Of a stretch of 64,000 bases of DNA, positions 15,962 through 25,266 are shown one piece after another. Position 1 is the stretch's first letter, and every line of letters begins with the position of its first letter. The notes under the pieces were generated by a model. That model made no database searches and had not been told where the DNA came from. It saw nothing but the letters and a program-made list of their open reading frames with translations. The stretch is from assembly GCA_016297915.1 (NCBI GenBank), contig JAEDFU010000001.1, positions 43,829 to 107,828 on the forward strand, written 5' to 3'. A program made the translations under genes and the position numbers. Source of the stretch: Clostridia bacterium (GTDB lineage: Bacteria; Bacillota; Clostridia; Christensenellales; UBA1242).

Positions 15962-18841
15962 TTATTTATTTTCCAAAAATTGATACACCGTTTTTACTTT
16001 TTCTTTGACTAATTGTTTGCCAAAGCCTGTTCTTGTATCTACAGGAACAGCATTTTTTGGAACAAATGTAAGTTTATCCTTTTCTGAGACTACAACATAA
16101 TTTGACTTTATGCTTAATCTATATGCTCCGACAATCTTGCCATTCTTTGATTTTGGACTAACATAACTTAGCCCTTTTCTATTTCTAACGGACTCGGCAA
16201 TCTCTGCCTCTTTGATAATCTTAGCACTTCCGTCCGAAACAAATAGCGAAACAGCATCACTTGGATCTACTTGCATAGCATTGACAACAAAGTCTGATTT
16301 TTCAAGAGCAATGCCTTTGATTCCAGAACTTATCCTACCTGTTGTAGATATGTCATCAATTTTTACCTTGACACCATTACCGTTTTGTGTAAACATACAC
16401 AAATCTTTGTCCGGATTATATATATCTACCATTCTAACTTCGTCACCACGACCAAGTTTGATTGCACCAATCACCTGCTTACTTGCAAAGTAATCGGAAA
16501 CTTTGGAAACCTTTATCATGCCATTTTTTGTAGCAAAAATTAAGTTATGATCTTTGAGTGCTTTGTCAAGTTCCAATACAGCCACAATATTTTCATCTTT
16601 GTCAATATTTTTGACAAGACTAAATAGTAGCGTTCCCTTGTCTCTAAACTTGCACTCATTAATTGCTTTTACAGGGAGTTTGATACAATTACCAAGGTTT
16701 GTAAACACAAATAAATTCTTGTTGTCATCAATCTTAAAGCTTATACTTGGGATTTCGGATAGTGACGGATTTGCACTCAAATCTTTGGTGACCAAATTAT
16801 AACTCTTGAGATTAACAAGTTTTAGTGCATTTTCGGGAGTTGCTATAAAGTGATATGTTTGAATATCCTCGCTTTCCTCTTCGTCATCAAGAACAATTGA
16901 ACTATCTTCAAAGTGTTCATCGACACTCAAGAACTTGGTTTTTCTTGGTTTGGCATATTGTTTGGATATTTCATTAAGTTCGGATTTGACAACTTTCATC
17001 TGAAGAATTGGACTCTTGACAATTGCTGTATAACGCTTAATCAAATCTCTCAGCCTATTAAGATCAGTTATGAGTTTGTTTACTTCAAGGTTAGTAAGTC
17101 TAGCTAGTCTCATATCCAAAATCGCTTGTGCTTGAACCTCTGATAATTCAAAAGTCTTGATAAGAGTAATCTTAGCATCTGTAACACTTTTGCTATTTTT
17201 GATTATTCTTACAACTTCATCAATGTTTCTGATTGCAATAAGAAGTCCCTCTAAGATATGCTCTTTTTTGAGTGCCTCTTCCAAATCATAATTAGTACGA
17301 TTAAATATAACTCTTTGTTGATACTTAACATAATAATCAAGTATTTGAATAAGTCCCATTTGTTTTGGCTTGCCGTCTGCAATTGCAACGATATTTGCTC
17401 CAAAAGTTGTTTGAACATCACAGTACTTATAGAGTAAATTCAAAATTGCATTAATTTTTGCGTCTTTTTTGAGCTTGATTACTGCACGAGTTCCAGACCT
17501 ATCTGATTCATCAACAATTTCCTGAATATATCCCATAGGACCATTTGGATTGGCATCTCTATACTTAGCAATCTTTTGAAGCATGCTTGCCTTGTTTACT
17601 TGATAAGGAATCTCGGATATTACAATATTTTTTCTGCCATTATCTCCGTTTTCGATATTAATCTTGGATCTAATGTAGATTTTTCCCTTTCCTGTCTCAT
17701 ACATTTGTTTTATTTCGGAGTTATCCAAAATGTATCCTCCGCTCGGAAAATCCGGAGCTGGCATTATCTTCATAAGTTCGTCAAGAGTGATTTTGTTATT
17801 ATCAATGTATGCAATAACGGCATTACAAGCCTCAGCAAAATTGTGAGTTGGAATATTTGTTGCAAGTCCAACCGCAATTCCCTGACAACCATTTACAAGT
17901 AGATTTGGAAATCTACCAGGAAGCATCAATGGTTCTTTTAGCCTATCATCAAAGTTAAGCCCCCATGGCACAGTATTTTTTTCGAGGTCTCTAAGCAGTT
18001 CAAGTGCAATTGGAGATAGTCTTGCCTCAGTGTATCTCATTGCAGCAGCTCCATCACCATCAACCGAACCAAAGTTTCCGTGTCCGTCAACCAAAGGCTC
18101 TCCCATATTAAACGGTTGAGCAAGCCTTACAAGAGTCTCATAAATACTGCTATCGCCATGTGGGTGATATTTACCCATACAGTCTCCGACTATAGTTGCA
18201 CACTTTTTGTATGGCCTATCTGGCAAAACACCAACCTCGAGCATGCTATATAGTACACGCCTTTGAACTGGCTTTAGTCCATCCTCAACTCTAGGCAACG
18301 CTCTATCCATAATAACAAATTCACTATATGGAATCATACTATCATGGATTGTTTGAGACAAAGATTTTGTTACATAATTTGTGTTGTAATCTTCAATTGT
18401 AATTTCTCTTCTGGACTTTCTTTTACCCTTGTTTTTTGGCTCAGTTTCGTCCAAATCTTCACTTTGCATAGTATCTTGCGATTCAACTATTTGATTTGCA
18501 CTATCTTGCAAAGACTCTGTGTATTCAATAGTTTCTTTTTCTACTGCTTGATTTTCGTCTTTTGTAGATTTTCTTACTCTATTTGACTTTTCTGGTTGAA
18601 TTTCTATACTTTCAGAATTTTTTATAATGTTTTCTACTTTGTCACTTGCGACTTTTGTCTTTCGTGTAGTCTTTTTTTCTGTCTTTTCTTGTGGAGCATT
18701 GTTGGCAACAGTTTTTTGTTCACTTGGAGAGTTTTTTGCAGTAATATTTTCTTTTGCAAACAAATCCTTTTTGACACTGCCTTTTCGTTTTGAACCTGAG
18801 TCGGTCACATATTTATCAAAAAAATCATCATCTTTTGCCAT
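15962..18841 (-). CDS. parC: Type IIA topoisomerase A subunit (ParC/GyrA-like) with long N-terminal extension (959 aa)
   Basis: DNA cleavage and re-joining subunit. The core begins near residue 150; catalytic Tyr is in AAMRYTEARLSP (about residue 270), and KYHPHGDSSIYETLVRLAQPF marks the quinolone-resistance region. The C-terminal beta-pinwheel (about 660-950) lacks the GyrA box Q-R-R-G-G-R-G: the corresponding place reads AKPRKTKF. This favours a topoisomerase IV role over gyrase. The first 150 residues are a Lys/Glu/Ser/Thr-rich, apparently disordered tail not found in ordinary ParC or GyrA (usually about 750-850 aa). The start ATG overlaps the stop of the B-subunit gene by one base (TAATG). 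Confidence 0.85.
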   Translation of the reverse strand: MAKDDDFFDKYVTDSGSKRKGSVKKDLFAKENITAKNSPSEQKTVANNAPQEKTEKKTTRKTKVASDKVENIIKNSESIEIQPEKSNRVRKSTKDENQAVEKETIEYTESLQDSANQIVESQDTMQSEDLDETEPKNKGKRKSRREITIEDYNTNYVTKSLSQTIHDSMIPYSEFVIMDRALPRVEDGLKPVQRRVLYSMLEVGVLPDRPYKKCATIVGDCMGKYHPHGDSSIYETLVRLAQPFNMGEPLVDGHGNFGSVDGDGAAAMRYTEARLSPIALELLRDLEKNTVPWGLNFDDRLKEPLMLPGRFPNLLVNGCQGIAVGLATNIPTHNFAEACNAVIAYIDNNKITLDELMKIMPAPDFPSGGYILDNSEIKQMYETGKGKIYIRSKINIENGDNGRKNIVISEIPYQVNKASMLQKIAKYRDANPNGPMGYIQEIVDESDRSGTRAVIKLKKDAKINAILNLLYKYCDVQTTFGANIVAIADGKPKQMGLIQILDYYVKYQQRVIFNRTNYDLEEALKKEHILEGLLIAIRNIDEVVRIIKNSKSVTDAKITLIKTFELSEVQAQAILDMRLARLTNLEVNKLITDLNRLRDLIKRYTAIVKSPILQMKVVKSELNEISKQYAKPRKTKFLSVDEHFEDSSIVLDDEEESEDIQTYHFIATPENALKLVNLKSYNLVTKDLSANPSLSEIPSISFKIDDNKNLFVFTNLGNCIKLPVKAINECKFRDKGTLLFSLVKNIDKDENIVAVLELDKALKDHNLIFATKNGMIKVSKVSDYFASKQVIGAIKLGRGDEVRMVDIYNPDKDLCMFTQNGNGVKVKIDDISTTGRISSGIKGIALEKSDFVVNAMQVDPSDAVSLFVSDGSAKIIKEAEIAESVRNRKGLSYVSPKSKNGKIVGAYRLSIKSNYVVVSEKDKLTFVPKNAVPVDTRTGFGKQLVKEKVKTVYQFLENK
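18463..18474 (+). repeat. TTTGCATAGTAY motif, copy 2
   Basis: TTTGCATAGTAT on the plus strand, within the disordered N-terminal extension of the topoisomerase A subunit; the minus strand encodes Asp-Thr-Met-Gln. Confidence 0.6.
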
Positions 18842-20802
18842 TATTTGTTACTCCTACTCTCAAATGTATCAACCTTGTTAAAGTTAGCATTAGCAATGAT
18901 ATACTTTTTACGAGCGTCAATATTGTCACCCATAAGTGTCGAAATCATTTCCTCAGCATCAGCAGCATCATCAACAGTGATTTTAACCAAAACTCTCTTT
19001 TTTGGATCCATAGTTGTATCCCAAAGTTGTTCTGCAGACATTTCGCCCAACCCTTTGTATCTTTGTACATTATATCCACTGCCTGCTTCTTTGACTATTG
19101 CATCATAGTCTTCCTCGTTATAAACATACTTTTCAAAACCTTTTTTGTAGATTTTATAAAGTGGTGCAATTGCACAATAGACATGTCCCGTGCTTACAAG
19201 CTCACGCATGTATCTATAAAAGAATGTTAGCAAAATCGCTCTAATATGCGCACCGTCTTGATCGGCATCTGACATTATAATAACTTTGTTATATTTGAGA
19301 TGTTCAATATTAAAGTCACTACCTATTCCTGTTCCGCAAGCCGAAATAATAGTACGAATTTCCTCGTTATCAAGGATTTGAGATAGTCGTTTTTTCTCGA
19401 CATTTAGAGGTTTGCCTCTAAGTGGCAAAATCGCCTGAAAAGATCTGTCTCTAGCGCTCTTGGCACTACCGCCTGCACTATCTCCCTCAACAATAAACAC
19501 TTCGTTTAACATTGGGTTTTTGCCTGAACAATTTGAGAGTTTTCCAACCAAAGAATAAGTGTCAACACTATTTTTCTTTCTGGCGTCCTCTTTGGCTTTT
19601 TTGGATGCGTCTCTTACTCTTGCAGCACCCTTGGCTTTGTTTATAATATCTGTCAAAACTTGCTTGCTACTAGTTTGATTTGCAAAATTCATAAGTCCGC
19701 TGTAGATTATATTTTCAACTTCAAGTTTTGCCTCAGGATTTCCAAGTTTTGTCTTGGTTTGTCCTTCAAACTGTACATTTTTCATCTTAACTGCAAGAAT
19801 AGCAGTCATTCCTTCCCTATAATCTTCGCCTAGTAAATTTGCATCTTTTTCCTTGAGCAAACCCATATTTCTTGCAATCTCGTTAAACGCTCTTGTTATT
19901 CCAGACTTAAATCCTGTCTCGTGCATACCACCCTCAGGAGTTGGAATATTGTTTACATAACTAAATACATTTTCTGAATACAAATCCACATGTTGGATAA
20001 CACAACCTAGTTCCAAAACACTAGTTTTCCCTTCGATATATATAGGGTCTTTGTACAAAACATTGTTCTTTTCGTTAATAAAACCAATAAATTCCTTGAG
20101 TCCATTTGTATAATTATACACTCTCTTTTGGTCACCCATTTCTTCAGGCTGGTTTTCATCAATTAACTCAATAGTAATTCCCTTGTTCAAAAAAGCTAAT
20201 TCTCTAACCCTTTTGGCTATAATTTCTCTATCAAACAAACAGTCCTTAAATATTCTAGGATCGGGTTTAAAAGTTACAGTTGTACCAGTCTCATTAGTTG
20301 GTCCTAAGCACTCAAGTGGAGCAACTGGAACGCCTCCAGATATCTTGTCTTTGCCCTTTTTGACTGCTCTAAACTCCATAAAATATTTATGTCCTTCGTT
20401 GCAAACTTCAACCTTGAGCCACTCAGATAGAGCATTTGTAACACTCGCACCTACTCCATGCAGACCACCAGAATAAGAATAATTGGAATTGTTAAATTTT
20501 CCACCAGCATGTAATTGTGTAAAAACTACCTGAACTCCGCTTACTTTTAATGTTGGGTGCTTGTCTACTGGTATACCTCTACCATTATCACTGACTGTAA
20601 TACTATTATCTGTATGCATAGTGATTACAATTTTGTTGCCATACCCATTGGCAATTTCATCCACCGAATTATCTACAATCTCCCAGAGCAAGTGATGCAT
20701 ACCCTTAATTCCAGTTGTTCCAATGTACATACCGGGTCTGAGTCTAACCGCATCAAGACCTTGCAAAACTACTATATCTTTACTCTTATAATTCTCCGAC
20801 AA
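18841..20802 (-). CDS. parE: Type IIA topoisomerase B subunit (GyrB/ParE-like, 653 aa)
   Basis: ATPase subunit that captures the transported DNA segment. GHKL ATPase motifs: EIVDNSVDEIANG, DNGRGIPVD, and GGLHGVGASVTNALS. The Toprim domain has EGDSAGGSAKSARDR and DADQDGAHIRA, and the C-terminus has QRYKGLGEMSAEQLWDTTMDP. Several Toprim residues (PLNVEKKRL, FYRYMREL) are more GyrB-like than ParE-like, so the pair may be a diverged gyrase paralogue; the symbol parE follows the partner, which has no GyrA box. The start codon is TTG, with AAGGAG nine bases upstream and no ATG alternative. It is the first gene of the two-gene operon. Confidence 0.85.
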   Translation of the reverse strand: MSENYKSKDIVVLQGLDAVRLRPGMYIGTTGIKGMHHLLWEIVDNSVDEIANGYGNKIVITMHTDNSITVSDNGRGIPVDKHPTLKVSGVQVVFTQLHAGGKFNNSNYSYSGGLHGVGASVTNALSEWLKVEVCNEGHKYFMEFRAVKKGKDKISGGVPVAPLECLGPTNETGTTVTFKPDPRIFKDCLFDREIIAKRVRELAFLNKGITIELIDENQPEEMGDQKRVYNYTNGLKEFIGFINEKNNVLYKDPIYIEGKTSVLELGCVIQHVDLYSENVFSYVNNIPTPEGGMHETGFKSGITRAFNEIARNMGLLKEKDANLLGEDYREGMTAILAVKMKNVQFEGQTKTKLGNPEAKLEVENIIYSGLMNFANQTSSKQVLTDIINKAKGAARVRDASKKAKEDARKKNSVDTYSLVGKLSNCSGKNPMLNEVFIVEGDSAGGSAKSARDRSFQAILPLRGKPLNVEKKRLSQILDNEEIRTIISACGTGIGSDFNIEHLKYNKVIIMSDADQDGAHIRAILLTFFYRYMRELVSTGHVYCAIAPLYKIYKKGFEKYVYNEEDYDAIVKEAGSGYNVQRYKGLGEMSAEQLWDTTMDPKKRVLVKITVDDAADAEEMISTLMGDNIDARKKYIIANANFNKVDTFESRSNK

Positions 20803-21019
20803 AAGTCTTTCTCCTTAACATGGTTTATTCATTACAAATAGGATTATATCACAAAAAAAGCCAAAAAACAATCGTTTTTTTAATTTATTAAATTTTTACA
20901 CCAATCTTGCAATATTATATTTTTATACATTTTTTGGAATAAATATTCTGCTTTCAAATTTATACATATTCTGACATTTTTCGTCATAAAATAATTTAGA
21001 GACAAAAAGGAACAAAAAC

Positions 21020-22084
21020 ATGAAAAAAATTGTATTTACTGGCGGAGGCACAGCCGGACACATAATGCCCAATTTGGCGATTATAGAAAATTTAAAAAAT
21101 TACAAAATCTACTACTTGGGCTCTAATGGAATGGAAAAGCAAATAATTTCAAAGTACCCCAGCATTACTTATATAGAGATTCCAGTTGTTAAGTTTGTAA
21201 GAAGTTTAACCCCCAAGAACTTACTTATTCCATTTAAACTTATCAAAAGCATTAACTATTGCAAAAAGATACTCAAAGATATAAATCCTGACATAATTTT
21301 TTCCAAAGGCGGATATGTTTCAATCCCTGTATGCATTGCAGGCTCAAAGCTCAAAATCCCCACTCTCACTCACGAAAGTGACCTAACAGTTGGACTTGCA
21401 AACAAAATAATTGCCAAAAAAGCAAAATATTTGTGTTGCAGTTTTAGAGAGACAGCTAATTCTTTTGGGAAAAACGCAATTTATACAGGCTCTCCAATTC
21501 GTAATTCAATTTTGCATGGCAACAAAAACACTATAATTTCTAGACACAAAATAAACACCAAACTGCCAATTATTTTAATAGTCGGTGGAAGTTTGGGTGC
21601 TCAAGCAATTAACGAATGCATTTGGCAAAACATCCAAAGTTTAACCAAAAAGTACTACATAATACATATTACAGGCAAAAACAACATCAATCATAACCTC
21701 AAAAACACGCCAAATTATATCCAGATTGAATTTGCAAACGATATCCAAAATTACTTTGCTTTGAGTGACATGGTTATTTCAAGAGCAGGAAGCAACACAA
21801 TTTTTGAGCTTTTAGCTCTCAAAAAGCCAATGCTACTCATTCCACTTTCCAAAAAATCTAGTCGAGGCGACCAAATTCTAAACGCTCAGAATTTCAAAAA
21901 CAACCGTATTGCCAAAGTAATTTTGCAAGAAGATTTAAGCTACCAAGCATTACAAAAAAGCATTGAGGATTGCCTTAATCAAAAAGAAAGTTTAATCAAA
22001 AATATGTCGTCAGTCAAATTTGCCAACGGCAACGAAAAAATCATAAACTTAATAGCAGAAACAGCAAAAAACAACAATAATTAA
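21020..22084 (+). CDS. murG: UDP-N-acetylglucosamine transferase MurG (354 aa)
   Basis: Transfers GlcNAc to lipid I to make lipid II at the inner face of the membrane. GT-B glycosyltransferase with the N-terminal GGGTAGHIMPNLAI loop that contacts lipid I diphosphate, SKGGYVSIPV, THESDLTVGLANK (with a conserved His-Glu), GGSLGAQAIN and the C-terminal SRAGSNTIFELLALKKP UDP-GlcNAc site. Normal length and no truncation. AAGGA lies nine bases before the ATG. It is divergent from the topoisomerase operon and convergent with the ddl/MurF genes, so three cell-wall genes are clustered here, outside the usual dcw cluster. Confidence 0.95.
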   Translation: MKKIVFTGGGTAGHIMPNLAIIENLKNYKIYYLGSNGMEKQIISKYPSITYIEIPVVKFVRSLTPKNLLIPFKLIKSINYCKKILKDINPDIIFSKGGYVSIPVCIAGSKLKIPTLTHESDLTVGLANKIIAKKAKYLCCSFRETANSFGKNAIYTGSPIRNSILHGNKNTIISRHKINTKLPIILIVGGSLGAQAINECIWQNIQSLTKKYYIIHITGKNNINHNLKNTPNYIQIEFANDIQNYFALSDMVISRAGSNTIFELLALKKPMLLIPLSKKSSRGDQILNAQNFKNNRIAKVILQEDLSYQALQKSIEDCLNQKESLIKNMSSVKFANGNEKIINLIAETAKNNNN

Positions 22085-22106
22085 TAATTATTGTTGTTTT
22101 TGTATA
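22066..22106. terminator. Bidirectional Rho-independent terminator
   Basis: AACAACAATAATTA and its complement form a nearly continuous stem flanked by A-runs on one side and T-runs on the other. It overlaps the murG stop and would work for transcription from either direction. Confidence 0.8.
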
Positions 22107-22256
22107 TTTATACATTTTTAAATTCCTGCTTTTTTACACCACATTCTCAGCACATTGTTACGCGAAAATTTGCATTATTCTTGCTTTAACTAGATACAAT
22201 CACTCAAAAAACTAAGTTTAAAAAATCACTCACTTTGCAAAAATATCATGATTTAA

Positions 22257-23381
22257 TTATTTTTTAAAACCGTTTAATCCCTGTTTTAATATGCTCGAAC
22301 TGTAGTCTTTCACTTTCATCTGAGCATTTGTATTTCGAATAAGAGCATTTGCAAGCCACATGTCAATAAGTTCCGGATATGAATATGTATCTTCAAACAA
22401 ATAGTATGCCATAGATCCGGGAATTGTATTAACTTCGTTAATGTAGAGTTTGTCGTTTTCATCTATAAAAAAATCAAATCTGACAACTCCGAACATATTA
22501 AGTGTGCTATACACCCTGCACACAATATCTACAATATTTTCGTATTGCTCTTTTGAGATATTTGCAGGCATAATACGCTTCATATTTTCCATTCCGCAAC
22601 TTGCCACATACTTTTGTCCAAAATCCAAAATCTCGTGTTTGCTAATAGGCTCTTCAGTTTTAGACAAAACAATATCGTTTTTATTCAAAAAACAAGCAAT
22701 ATTTACCTCTTTTTTGACATTTGCATACCTTTCTATAAGAATTCTGCAATCAAACTCAAATGAATTTTCGAGTAGTCTTTCCAAGTCGTCATAATTTTTG
22801 CAAACATTAATGCCGATACTACTTCCAAGCCTTGCCGGTTTTATAATAATCGGAAAACCAAAGTTCTTTATTCGGTCGAGCACCTCAAACTTATCTTCAT
22901 CGTACTCAAACTTAGTCACAGCCAAAAAATCAACTTTGGCAATCCCCATTCCAGCAACTATATAATCAAATACTATTTTGTCCATACAAACAGCGCTAGG
23001 CATTACGCTTGAATTGATATAAGGAATTTTTGAACTCTCCAAACTTGCAGAAATCACTCCATCTTCACCACCAGCACCATGCAAGCAAATAACAGCAACA
23101 TCAATATCACATATTTTTTTTGCCTTATGAGATTTGCCGATTTTATATAACGCCTTGTCATTATCCAGAATTCCTACCTTGACAGTCTTTCCCAAATTAT
23201 CAGGAAAATTATCCAAATCTTTTAGATTTTTTCCAGTCAGCCAATCTCCATTTTTGTCAATATAAATTGGTATTATATTGTATAAATATTCATTTACTTT
23301 ACTAATAAACTGCAGACCTGTTATTATTGACACATCATGCTCACAACTCTCTCCACCAAAAAAAACTACTAAATTCACCAT
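22257..23381 (-). CDS. ddl: D-alanine--D-alanine ligase (374 aa)
   Basis: ATP-grasp ligase that makes the D-Ala-D-Ala dipeptide for peptidoglycan. Diagnostic stretches: FFGGESCEHDVSIITGLQ (N-terminal D-Ala site), HGAGGEDGVISASLE, GFPIIIKPARLGSSIGI (ATP-grasp central loop with the conserved Ser-Ser/Gly), VVRFDFFIDEN, and YINEVNTIPGSMAYYLFE (metal-binding Glu/Asn and GS). Length is usual. It follows the membrane-bound MurF-like ligase gene by 34 bases, and MurF uses its product, so the two are almost certainly one operon. Confidence 0.93.
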   Translation of the reverse strand: MVNLVVFFGGESCEHDVSIITGLQFISKVNEYLYNIIPIYIDKNGDWLTGKNLKDLDNFPDNLGKTVKVGILDNDKALYKIGKSHKAKKICDIDVAVICLHGAGGEDGVISASLESSKIPYINSSVMPSAVCMDKIVFDYIVAGMGIAKVDFLAVTKFEYDEDKFEVLDRIKNFGFPIIIKPARLGSSIGINVCKNYDDLERLLENSFEFDCRILIERYANVKKEVNIACFLNKNDIVLSKTEEPISKHEILDFGQKYVASCGMENMKRIMPANISKEQYENIVDIVCRVYSTLNMFGVVRFDFFIDENDKLYINEVNTIPGSMAYYLFEDTYSYPELIDMWLANALIRNTNAQMKVKDYSSSILKQGLNGFKK

Positions 23382-23415
23382 ATTAAACCCCTATTAAATT
23401 TTTTAACCACAGACA

Positions 23416-25098
23416 CTATCTAAAGTTATCCGGCAAGTCATTCTCTATCAAGAAGACATAATCCTTAGTAGATTTGCTCAAAACCTCTTTTACACTTTCA
23501 AAACTATCTACTGTATGAATTCTCTGAGATGGAAATTTTTGTGACTTGAGCCCATCGACTATCGCCTGCCTGTTTTTCTTTTTTACAACAATTACTTCGG
23601 TCGCATGCTTAGCTATCAACTTTCCAAATTCATAATTACACTTGTAATCGTCCTTACACTCAATAAGACCTGGAGTGACCACAACTTTATTTTTTACATC
23701 AAATAGTTTTAGAACACTGAGCGCATATGGCGCACTGTCTATGTTTGAGTTATATCCATTATTGATAATAATTGCACCATTTTCATTTTGTTTCTTTTCA
23801 AGTCGTGCATTTATCGATTTTAAATTTTTTACACCTCTTGCAATATTTGAGCTCGATACATTCAATACTATTGCCAGTGCACTAGCAAGCAAAATATTTA
23901 TAATATTGTGCACGCCTAGCAAAGCAGTTGTCACCTTGCACACAAATTGACCATTGTAATTCAAATCAAAAGTAGTCTCTGCCCCATAAGCTTTTATATT
24001 CTTGGCATAGACATTGTTGAGCTTTGTGTACTCACAAAAAACCGCACGCCTAGCTTGCTTAGCAATAAGTCCCACTTGCTTATTTTTTACAACAAATTTA
24101 TTTCCAGCAATGGCACGATGTTTCAAAATAAACACACCAATTTTTTGATAAACAAAATCTTTGTACATAAGACTGGTGTAAAAATTCATAAGATTAAAAA
24201 CACATAACTTTTTGTACAAATAATCCGGCAATTCTTTTTTGGTTTTGTAAATATTTTCAACACTCCCAAAAGTACTCAGATGTTGCCTGCCAACAGCTGT
24301 AACAATTCCCAAATCAACATCTACAAGTTTGCATAGTTCATTTATCTCGCCTCTTTTTTTTGCACCCATTTCACATACAAAAATTTCGTGAGCATTTTCC
24401 AAGTTTTCATTTATCGTCTTGGAAATTCCAAATGGAGTATTATAACTTTTTGGAGTAGCAAGAGTGTAATACTCTTGAGACAAAATACTATTCAAAATCT
24501 CTTTAACACTAGTTTTACCAAAACTCCCAGTTATTCCAATCTTGATAAGTCTATTATGCTTTCTTAATTTCTTTTTTGCTTTTGACAAGTAAATAGCTCC
24601 TATCAGTTTTTCAATTGGAAAAAGCAAAACCATTGTCAAAAAGTATATTATGTAATTCAAAAAGAAACAAAGCGGAAAACCAATAGCCAAATAAAAACTA
24701 TGTATGTAACAAAAGAGTATTGCTACAGCAATTGTCAAAATCAAAAAAACTATAGATTGCCTAATGGCTCTTTTGGTATACTTAATTTTTTTTATGTACG
24801 CAAACTGATTGCCAGCCCAGCACCATACACCAATAGTTACAAGCAAATATATAAGCTCATAATATATGTTTTGAAAATTAACAATGTACATCGTTACAAT
24901 AATTACAATACACATAAAGATATTAAGCAGATTATCTTTAACCTTATCAAAAAAACTACGCCAAAGACTACTTACATTGTAGCCGTTTAGTTGACTATAA
25001 TATATAATTTCACTTCCATTCATTATGGCAATAATTAGCACACCAAGCACAAAAAAAACATCAAAAAGCACACCCAAAACAAAACACCTCAACCACAT
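23416..25098 (-). CDS. murF: MurF-like Mur ligase with N-terminal membrane domain (560 aa)
   Basis: Expected role: joining D-Ala-D-Ala to UDP-MurNAc-tripeptide. Mur ligase ATPase loop GITGSFGKTSVKEIL at about residues 188-202; EMGAKKRGEINELCKLV and GVHNIINILLASALA are the central-domain motifs; the C-terminal domain has ARLEKKQ and NGYNSNIDSAPYAL, typical of MurF (R-L-E, D-x-Y-N-x-N). In standard MurF the first 90 residues bind the UDP-sugar; here they are replaced by about 175 residues with four or five membrane helices. No RBS precedes the ATG at 25,098; a TTG at codon 8 has GAGGTG at good spacing and may be the true start. Confidence 0.8.
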   Translation of the reverse strand: MWLRCFVLGVLFDVFFVLGVLIIAIMNGSEIIYYSQLNGYNVSSLWRSFFDKVKDNLLNIFMCIVIIVTMYIVNFQNIYYELIYLLVTIGVWCWAGNQFAYIKKIKYTKRAIRQSIVFLILTIAVAILFCYIHSFYLAIGFPLCFFLNYIIYFLTMVLLFPIEKLIGAIYLSKAKKKLRKHNRLIKIGITGSFGKTSVKEILNSILSQEYYTLATPKSYNTPFGISKTINENLENAHEIFVCEMGAKKRGEINELCKLVDVDLGIVTAVGRQHLSTFGSVENIYKTKKELPDYLYKKLCVFNLMNFYTSLMYKDFVYQKIGVFILKHRAIAGNKFVVKNKQVGLIAKQARRAVFCEYTKLNNVYAKNIKAYGAETTFDLNYNGQFVCKVTTALLGVHNIINILLASALAIVLNVSSSNIARGVKNLKSINARLEKKQNENGAIIINNGYNSNIDSAPYALSVLKLFDVKNKVVVTPGLIECKDDYKCNYEFGKLIAKHATEVIVVKKKNRQAIVDGLKSQKFPSQRIHTVDSFESVKEVLSKSTKDYVFLIENDLPDNFR

Positions 25099-25202
25099 AT
25101 TACGAAAAAAATTTTATAAAAATTAGCTTGATTTTCAGTATTAATCTTTTTAATTTATTCATTGTAATTATATATGTCAAATGTAACTTTTTGGTGTTTA
25201 AC

Positions 25203-25242
25203 AAAAAAATATTGACAATAAGTCATGGCTTATTGTCAATAT
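25203..25242 (-). terminator. Rho-independent terminator of the tsa/rimI operon
   Basis: Perfect 14-bp stem (ATATTGACAATAAG) with a six-base loop followed on the minus strand by seven T, 25 bases past the hydrolase stop. Confidence 0.9.
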
Positions 25243-25266
25243 AATACATGTTATATTTATAAACAC

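Noticed and set aside
22150..22256. Riboswitch or leader between murG and ddl
   Set aside because: The stretch is AT-rich and lies at the 3' ends of both convergent genes; no conserved aptamer pattern recognised.
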